Shown: positions 58,911 through 64,000 of the stretch, one piece after another | How the letters are laid out: the number at the start of each line of letters is the position of its first letter | Position numbering within the stretch: the stretch's first letter is position 1 | The notes under the pieces: model-generated | What the model saw: the letters and a program-made list of their open reading frames with translations, nothing else | Databases searched by the model: none | What the model was told of the DNA's origin: nothing | Assembly: GCF_001570525.1 (NCBI RefSeq) | Contig: NZ_BBXC01000008.1 | Coordinates: 310,001 to 374,000, forward strand | Direction of reading: 5' to 3' | Source: Herbidospora sakaeratensis | Lineage (GTDB): Bacteria; Actinomycetota; Actinomycetes; Streptosporangiales; Streptosporangiaceae | Length of the DNA: 64,000 nt | Position numbers and translations under genes: made by a program

Positions 58911-60296
58911 GTGACGATCAGTGAGCTGATGCTCGCCGTGGCGCACGACGACCTGGAGCGCGCCCGCGAGGCGCTGCGGCGCGAACCCGACCTGAACCGC
59001 GGCCGCGGCACCCTGCCGCTCTACCGCGCGGCCCAGCGGGGCAACGCCGCGATGGTGACGCTGCTGCTCGAACACGGCGCCGACCCGAACCAGGCCTCCC
59101 ACGGCGAAGAGGAGGGCCTGCCCCTGTGCGCGGCGGCCTCCTGGAACCACGAGGAGGCGCTCCGCGCCCTGCTGGAGGGCGGCGCCGACCCCGACCTGAT
59201 CGAGTGCGACGAGTGGACCCCGCTGATGTGGACGGCCACCCTCGGCCACCTGGAGAGCGCCGACCTGCTGCTCGACTTCGGCGCCGACCCCGACCTGTGC
59301 TCGCCGCTGGTCGCCGCCGCCCGGTTCGGGGCCTACGGAGTGGTGTGGAGCCTGCTCGAACACGGCGCCACTCCTCTGTACGAGGCCCTGGAGGTCGCCC
59401 GCGCCCTCGCCACCCGCGACCTGACCGAGCTGGTCGACGGTTGCGACCCCCCGGCCGAGGTGTCACTGGCGGCCGACGGCACCACCCTGGTCTCCACGCC
59501 CTCCCCCGAGGGCGCCGAGGTCTCCCAGCGCGGCCACGCGGCCATCGCGACCCTCCTGGAGGACGCCCTCGGCGAGCGCCCGCCGGTCGAGGAGCTGATG
59601 CGGCGCGCGGTGCCCTACCGCGACGTCGACGAGGACGGGGAGACCTGGTGGGCGGCCGTGCACGCCATTCAGCGCCGCGCCGACGACGAGACCTTCGCCT
59701 CGGCGGTCGCCCTGGTCGGCCGCGACGACCCGATGGAGCGCGACTTCGGCGTGGACGTGCTGTCGCAGTTCGGCTTCACCGCCGGCACCCGCCCCTACCT
59801 CGACCGCACCCTGCCGGTCCTGCGCGACCTGGCCGAACACGAGCAGGACCCGCGCGTGATCGACTCGATCCTGCGCGCCCTGGGCCAGCAGGGCGACCCC
59901 CGGGTGCTGCCCGACGTGCTGGCGCTGATCGACCGCCCGGGCCGGGTGCACACCGTGCGCGACCCGGTCGCCCTGTCGGCCGTGCTGCCGGGCGAGGACA
60001 AGGACGGCCTGGCGGCGCTGATCACCCTCTCGCGCGACCCGTCGGCCGACGTGCGCGATTACGCGACCTTCGGCCTCGCGGCCCTGGACGCCGACGGCGA
60101 CGACCTCCGCTCGGCCCTCGCCGCCCGGCTGACCGACCCCGACCTGGTCACCGCGGCGGAGGCGACGCGCGGCCTGGCGATCCGGGGAGACGACCGGGCG
60201 GTGCGGGGGGTGCACCGGGTGTTGTCGGAGAGCGCGGACGTCTACGCGCGCGACGTGGTCCTGCAGGCGGCCGGCACGCTGGGCCTGGACCTGTGA
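58911..60296 (+). CDS. ankyrin-repeat plus HEAT-repeat protein
   Basis: 461 residues. The N-terminal 150 residues form ankyrin repeats (TLPLYRAAQRGNAAMVTLLLEHGADPN, LLEGGADPDLIECDEWTPLMWTATLGHLESADLLLDFGADPD in pieces). The C-terminal half has HEAT-like repeats with RDPSADVRDYATFGLAALD and DPRVIDSILRALGQQGDPRVL. Both are protein-interaction scaffolds; no enzymatic domain is seen. GTG at 58911 sits directly on GGAGAG, so ATG at 58929 is an alternative. TAAAGT upstream could be the -10. It is divergent from dedA. Confidence 0.88.
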   Translation: MTISELMLAVAHDDLERAREALRREPDLNRGRGTLPLYRAAQRGNAAMVTLLLEHGADPNQASHGEEEGLPLCAAASWNHEEALRALLEGGADPDLIECDEWTPLMWTATLGHLESADLLLDFGADPDLCSPLVAAARFGAYGVVWSLLEHGATPLYEALEVARALATRDLTELVDGCDPPAEVSLAADGTTLVSTPSPEGAEVSQRGHAAIATLLEDALGERPPVEELMRRAVPYRDVDEDGETWWAAVHAIQRRADDETFASAVALVGRDDPMERDFGVDVLSQFGFTAGTRPYLDRTLPVLRDLAEHEQDPRVIDSILRALGQQGDPRVLPDVLALIDRPGRVHTVRDPVALSAVLPGEDKDGLAALITLSRDPSADVRDYATFGLAALDADGDDLRSALAARLTDPDLVTAAEATRGLAIRGDDRAVRGVHRVLSESADVYARDVVLQAAGTLGLDL

Positions 60297-60300
60297 GAGC

Positions 60301-61188
60301 TCACGGCCCCGACAACGCGGGGGCCGCCGCCCTCAGGTCGGCCGCCAGGGCCTGGTCGCCCTCGGCCTCCCAGGTGTAGCCGGCTCCCCGCCCGCCCAGC
60401 ACGAAGCAGTATTCGGCCGCGTCGGCCCGGAGCGTGAGGGCGACCTGCTGGCCCCCGTACCCGGAAGCGGGCCGCCCCGGAGCCAGGGGAAGGTGCCAGT
60501 CTCCTCCCCCGTCGCCGGTCAGGGTCAGCCGGATCGACCGGTCGCCCAGGTCGAGGCCGCTCAGCAGGGCCGTGGCCGGCAGCAGGCGGGCGCACAGGTC
60601 GGCCATCGGGTGGAGTTCCTCCGCCGTCGGCTTCGGGAGGTGCAGGCCCTCGGACACGGCGGTGTCGTGGGTGTGGATCCACGTCTCCAGGGCGCGGCCG
60701 AGGAGCTGGTCGCCGACGGGCAGGGGCAGGCCGCCCGGGGTGATCATCCGGGCCGGGTCGGCGCCCGACAGGGCGTGGCAGAGGGCGTCGGCCTGGTCGC
60801 GCCACGACCGGCGGGTCTCCAGCAGGGAGCGGGAACGTTCGTGGTCGTGGACGGCGGCCGTGCGGGCCATGGGCTCGTCGTCGGTGATCGGGGGGCCGTG
60901 GACGGGCGCGCCGACGGCCGCGGCGACCAGGCCGTCCTTGGCCATCAGGTGGCCCAGGAGCTCCTGGAGGTTCCAGCCTTCGACGATCTCCACGTCCCAC
61001 GCGGTCGCCGAGGCGAAGACGGCGTCCATGGCGGCCACCCGGCCCGCGTAGGGGCGGGCCCACGCGACACAGGTCGCGGCGGGGCGGCGGCGGGCGGCGG
61101 CCGTGGCGAGCAGGCGGGCGCGCCCTCCCGACGGCGGGGCGACGGGGGCCTCGTCGAGCAGGTCGAGGTAGAGGCGGTCGAGGCTCAC
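60301..61188 (-). CDS. mycothiol-dependent maleylpyruvate isomerase-fold protein coupled to a sigma factor
   Basis: 295 residues. An N-terminal segment (residues 1-45, LDRLYLDLLDEAPVAPPSGGRARLLATAAARR) precedes an MDMPI/DinB-type helical domain: FASATAWDVEIVEGWNLQELLGHLMAKDGLV, LETWIHTHDTAVSEGL with metal-type His residues, then a SCP-like beta domain RLTLTGDGGGDWHLPL. Its start overlaps the ECF sigma stop as GTGA or ATGA, the slot of an anti-sigma. No transmembrane helix or ZAS zinc motif is present. It may sense thiol or metal state for the sigma factor (inference). Confidence 0.8.
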   Translation of the reverse strand: MSLDRLYLDLLDEAPVAPPSGGRARLLATAAARRRPAATCVAWARPYAGRVAAMDAVFASATAWDVEIVEGWNLQELLGHLMAKDGLVAAAVGAPVHGPPITDDEPMARTAAVHDHERSRSLLETRRSWRDQADALCHALSGADPARMITPGGLPLPVGDQLLGRALETWIHTHDTAVSEGLHLPKPTAEELHPMADLCARLLPATALLSGLDLGDRSIRLTLTGDGGGDWHLPLAPGRPASGYGGQQVALTLRADAAEYCFVLGGRGAGYTWEAEGDQALAADLRAAAPALSGP

Positions 61189-61721
61189 AGCGCCTCCTCG
61201 TTCAGCGTCTCGGCCAGGCGGCGCAGGGCCAGCCGGATGCGGGACTTGGCGGTCCCCTCCGGTACGCCGATCTCCACCGCCACCTCGCGATAGGTGCGGC
61301 CGCCGTAGTAGGCCAGCTCTACCACCTGGCGCAGGGCGTCGGGCAAGCCTGCCACCGCCTCCCTGACCCGTTTGATCTCGTCGGCGGCCACGACGCCCTC
61401 TTCGAGGTCGTGGGGGCGTTCGAACAGGCGGGGGGCCAGGGCGCCGACGCGGCGGCGCTCCTCCGACCTGACGTGGTCGACCGAGCGCCGGTGGGCGACG
61501 GTCGCCAGGAAGGTGCGCAGGCTGCCGCGGGCGGGGTCGAAGCCCAGCGGCCGCTCCCAGAAGGCGGCGAAGACCTCCTGGGTGATGTCCTCGGCGGCGA
61601 CCCGGTCGCGGGTCACCCGCAGCGCCAGGCCGTAGAGCAGGGCGGAGAAGCGGTCGTACAGCTCGCCCAGCGCGGATTCGTCGCCGCTCACGACCCGGCG
61701 GTGGAACAGGTGGTCGTCCAC
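61185..61721 (-). CDS. ECF RNA polymerase sigma factor
   Basis: 178 residues from GTG at 61721, which has GGGGGAG five bases upstream; an upstream ATG at 61751 is less likely. Region 2: ALGELYDRFSALLYGLALRVTRDRVAAEDITQEVFAAFWERP; region 4: LPDALRQVVELAYYGGRTYREVAVEIGVPEGTAKSRIRLALRRLAE, quoted as separate blocks. The SigK/SigL-like pattern is typical of sigmas with co-encoded anti-sigmas, and the overlapping downstream gene occupies that position. Confidence 0.93.
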   Translation of the reverse strand: MDDHLFHRRVVSGDESALGELYDRFSALLYGLALRVTRDRVAAEDITQEVFAAFWERPLGFDPARGSLRTFLATVAHRRSVDHVRSEERRRVGALAPRLFERPHDLEEGVVAADEIKRVREAVAGLPDALRQVVELAYYGGRTYREVAVEIGVPEGTAKSRIRLALRRLAETLNEEAL

Positions 61722-61776
61722 GGCGGCTCCCCCACTCGTCGACCCGAGCATCGCATTATTCGCCCGGGATGGTCAG

Positions 61777-63387
61777 ATGGATGACATGAGCCATGAAGTC
61801 ATGAACCAGGTGCCGCCGCTGTCCGGTCACGACGTGGCGGCCGACCCGGCGCTGGCGGCGGCGCTGGCCCGGGAGGGCGCCGACTGGGCCGAGGGCGAGT
61901 TGCGGCAGCTGGGCATGCTGGCGGGCACCGCGAAGGCGCAGGAGTGGGGGCGGCTGGCCAACGAGCACGAGCCGATCCTGCGCACGCACGACCGCTACGG
62001 CCACCGGATCGACGAGGTGGAGTTCCACCCGGCGTGGCACGAGCTGATGACCGTCGCCGTGGAGCACGGGCTGCACGCCGCGCCCTGGACGATGGCCCGG
62101 CCGGGCGCCCACGTGGCGCGGGCGGCCAAGTTCTACGTGTGGTCGCAGGTCGAGGCGGGCCACGGCTGCCCGATCTCGATGACGTACGCCTCGGTGGCCG
62201 CGCTGCGGCACGCCCCGGCGCTGGCGGGCGAGTGGGAGGCGGCGCTCGCCTCCCGTACCTACGACCCCGGCCTGCGCCCCCTGGCCGACAAGCGCGGGGT
62301 GCTCGCCGGGATGGCCATGACCGAGAAGCAGGGCGGCAGCGACGTCCGGGCGAACCTGACGGCCGCCGAGCCGCTCGGCGACGGGACCTATGCCCTGACC
62401 GGCCACAAGTGGTTCAACTCCGCGCCGATGTGCGACGTGTTCCTGGTGCTGGCCCAGGCGCCGGGCGGGCTCTCCTGCTTCCTGCTCCCCCGGGTGCTGC
62501 CCGACGGGACCCGCAACGCCATCAGGCTCATGCGGCTGAAGGACAAGCTCGGCAACCGGTCGAACGCCTCGGCCGAGGTCGAGTACGACCACGCGGTCGC
62601 CTGGCTGGTCGGCGAGGAGGGGCGCGGGGTCCGGACGATCATCGAGATGGTCAACATGACCCGGCTTGACTGCGTGATCGGCTCGGCGGCGGGCATGCGG
62701 CTGGGGCTGACCCAGGCCGTCCACCACGCCCGGCACCGCACGGCCTTCGGCCGGCTCCTGATCGACCAGCCGCTGATGCGCAACGTGCTGGCCGACCTGG
62801 CGCTGGAGTCCGAGGCGGCCACGGTGCTGATGATGCGCCTCGCCGGGGCCACCGACCGGGCCGTCGCCGGCCAGGCGCACGAGGGGCTGTTCCGGCGGGT
62901 GGCCCTGGCGGCCGGGAAGTACTGGGTCTGCAAACGCGCCGCCGGGCACGCCGCCGAGGCGCTCGAGTGCCTGGGCGGCAACGGCTACGTCGAGGAGTCG
63001 GGCCTGCCACGGCTGTTCCGCGAGTCGCCCCTGAACGGCATCTGGGAGGGCTCGGGCAACGTCGCCGCGCTCGACCTGACGCGGGCCCTCACCCGCGAGC
63101 CCGAGGCCGCCGAGGCGTTCTTCACCGAGGTCGAGCTCGCCACCGACCCGCGCGTGTCCGAATCGGTGAGCCGGGTGCGCAAGACCCTGGCCCACGCCAC
63201 CGAGGCCGACGCGCGGCGGCTCGCCGAGGAGATGGCGCTGGTGCTGCAGGCGTCGCTGCTGATCAGGTTCGCCCCGGCGAGCGTGGCCGACGCGTTCTGC
63301 GCCTCGCGGCTCGGCGGCGGCTCGGGCCGCGCCTACGGCGCCCTCGGGCCCGGCCCGGACCTCGACGCGATCCTGGCCCGGATCTGA
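61777..63387 (+). CDS. AidB-like acyl-CoA dehydrogenase
   Basis: 536 residues, the length of AidB rather than the 380-400 of common acyl-CoA dehydrogenases. Blocks are EWGRLANEHEPILRTHDRYGHRIDEVEFHP, CPISMTYASVAALRHAP, AMTEKQGGSDVRANLTAAEP, LTGHKWFNSAPMCDVFLVLAQ, HHARHRTAFGRLLIDQPLMRNVLADL and ECLGGNGYVEESGLPRLFRESPLNGIWEGSGNV, quoted in part. AidB is a flavoprotein induced by alkylation in enterobacteria and binds DNA there. ATG at 61777; it is divergent from the ECF sigma factor, which might control it. Confidence 0.92.
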   Translation: MDDMSHEVMNQVPPLSGHDVAADPALAAALAREGADWAEGELRQLGMLAGTAKAQEWGRLANEHEPILRTHDRYGHRIDEVEFHPAWHELMTVAVEHGLHAAPWTMARPGAHVARAAKFYVWSQVEAGHGCPISMTYASVAALRHAPALAGEWEAALASRTYDPGLRPLADKRGVLAGMAMTEKQGGSDVRANLTAAEPLGDGTYALTGHKWFNSAPMCDVFLVLAQAPGGLSCFLLPRVLPDGTRNAIRLMRLKDKLGNRSNASAEVEYDHAVAWLVGEEGRGVRTIIEMVNMTRLDCVIGSAAGMRLGLTQAVHHARHRTAFGRLLIDQPLMRNVLADLALESEAATVLMMRLAGATDRAVAGQAHEGLFRRVALAAGKYWVCKRAAGHAAEALECLGGNGYVEESGLPRLFRESPLNGIWEGSGNVAALDLTRALTREPEAAEAFFTEVELATDPRVSESVSRVRKTLAHATEADARRLAEEMALVLQASLLIRFAPASVADAFCASRLGGGSGRAYGALGPGPDLDAILARI

Positions 63388-63470
63388 GTCACCCGACCGC
63401 TACGCCCCGGAAACACGGAGGAAACGGCCCGGCGCTCTCATGAAGGGGACTCACCGGAGGGTGAGGCGCA

Positions 63471-63557
63471 CCTAGGGTTCCGCTCGGGTTCCGAGGCTGG
63501 TCCGAGAGGTGCAGGCGGCCGTCAGGCCGTTCCACGGCGGGAGAAAAGCCCGGGAGA
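63471..63557 (+). ncRNA. guanidine-I (ykkC) riboswitch
   Basis: The leader contains CTAGGGTTCCG, then CGGGTTCCGAGGCTGGTCCG with AGAGGTGCA, a GGCGGCC/GGCCGTT arm and GGGAGAAAAGCCCGGGAG, all in the order and spacing of the ykkC/guanidine-I consensus. Guanidinium binding allows expression of the gene behind it. The element begins 84 bases after the aidB-like stop and ends 54 bases before the agmatinase-family GTG, with a terminator-like hairpin in between. Confidence 0.93.
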
Positions 63558-63573
63558 CAGTCACGTGTCGGCT

Positions 63574-63594
63574 GCCTCCCGACGTGAGGCTTTT
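63574..63594 (+). terminator. riboswitch-linked terminator hairpin
   Basis: GCCTC (63574-63578) and GAGGC (63586-63590) flank a seven-base loop and are followed by TTTT. An overlapping GTCGG/CCGAC pairing competes with the first arm. This is the layout of an expression platform: without guanidinium the terminator forms, with it the upstream alternative pairing is favoured (mechanism inferred). Confidence 0.65.
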
Positions 63595-63611
63595 CCCGAA
63601 AAGGAGTGCCC

Positions 63612-64000
63612 GTGGGACACCTCCACGACAACTACGGCCCCGAGGCCCGGTCGGCCGTCGAGCGCGAGGCCGCGCTGCCCACCACCATGCACCGGCGCGA
63701 GATCGAGCGCGGCCTGGAACTCGGCCTCCAAGGGGCCGACTCGATCGTCGACCGGACCATCCCCACCTTCTCCCGGGGCGAGCTGCCGCACTTCGCCGGC
63801 ATCAACACCTTCCTCAAGGCCCCGTACGTCGAGGACGTGCGCAAATGCGGCGACTACGACGTGGCGGTGATCGGCGCGCCCTTCGACGGCGGCACCACCT
63901 ACCGGTCGGGCACCCGGTTCGGCCCCCAGGGCATCCGTAAGATCAGCGCCCTCTACGGCCCCTACAGCTTCGAGCTCGGCGTCGACCTGCGGGAGTCGAT
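63612..64000 (+). CDS. agmatinase/ureohydrolase-family protein, probable guanidine hydrolase (5' part)
   Basis: The first 129 residues of a ureohydrolase-family protein run off the right edge. VAVIGAPFDGGTTYRSGTRFGPQGIRKIS is the family's first signature and FAGINTFLKAPYVEDV the usual preceding block. The metal-binding His and Asp residues lie beyond the window. GTG at 63612 has AAGGAG six bases upstream. The guanidine-I riboswitch in front makes guanidine, not agmatine, the most likely substrate, releasing urea and ammonia, as found for riboswitch-linked ureohydrolases. Nickel-insertion helper genes could follow outside the window. Confidence 0.85.
   Translation, partial: MGHLHDNYGPEARSAVEREAALPTTMHRREIERGLELGLQGADSIVDRTIPTFSRGELPHFAGINTFLKAPYVEDVRKCGDYDVAVIGAPFDGGTTYRSGTRFGPQGIRKISALYGPYSFELGVDLRES

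Overview
The window is high-GC DNA with dense, mostly leaderless or Shine-Dalgarno-led genes, many 4-base GTGA/ATGA overlaps, a WhiB-like regulator, SigE-type and other ECF sigma factors, a likely mycothiol-enzyme-fold protein and DUF1707 proteins. This points to an actinomycete, most plausibly of the Streptosporangiales type (inference from gene content, not from a marker gene). No tRNA, rRNA, CRISPR array or insertion sequence was seen.

Left part (1-9.9 kb): the start of a possible ring-opening amidohydrolase follows a carbamate kinase and a C45 (penicillin acyltransferase-type) hydrolase. Next come an aminotransferase, a DUF418 membrane protein, a nitrilase-family amidohydrolase, two coupled unknown genes, an AccD-AccA type carboxyltransferase coupled to a CaiB/BaiF CoA-transferase, a P-loop kinase and a DUF1707 protein. 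At 10.0-12.2 kb lies a visibly less GC-rich two-gene module (unknown protein plus an ImmA/IrrE-like protein with a ruined HEXXH motif). It abuts a frameshifted acetyltransferase pseudogene that trails hyuA-hyuB (hydantoinase/oxoprolinase).

Middle (16-36 kb): FrnE-like DsbA protein, CoxG, a quinone-oxidoreductase/TetR divergent pair with two clear operators, a secreted polysaccharide deacetylase lipoprotein, a VOC-PadR pair with a palindromic operator, and cydAB preceded by three 15-bp-spaced dyads. Convergent to cydAB is a purine operon (xanthine/uracil permease, then FAD, 2Fe-2S and molybdenum subunits of a xanthine dehydrogenase-type enzyme). PucR, with a decayed second copy of its 3' end behind it, is divergent from a DUF2877 gene and a natural FdrA-DUF1116 fusion. 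DUF2877, FdrA and DUF1116 are the three components of oxamate carbamoyltransferase. With the carbamate kinase at the left edge they suggest purine-ring nitrogen recovery through oxalurate to carbamoyl phosphate and ATP.

Right part (36-64 kb): a Ser/Thr protein kinase, MFS exporter, stand-alone family-A DNA polymerase, metallophosphoesterase, an alkyl-DHAP-synthase-like flavoprotein divergent from glpD, an iron-box-controlled sucraseferredoxin-like protein, a Wbl regulator, and a second cytochrome bd locus reduced to a 25-codon cydA remnant plus a divergent cydB. Then follow a phosphoribosyltransferase, rsgA, glyA under a ZTP riboswitch, and a YihY protein. The sulfate-assimilation operon consists of a leader peptide, sulfite reductase, a tiny zinc ribbon, APS reductase and a sirohydrochlorin chelatase. 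Two sigma/partner pairs, DedA, an ankyrin/HEAT protein and an AidB-like flavoprotein follow. The window ends in an agmatinase-family gene under a guanidine-I riboswitch. The recurring theme is salvage of nitrogen from purines, hydantoins, nitriles/amides and guanidine, alongside redox and sulfur metabolism.
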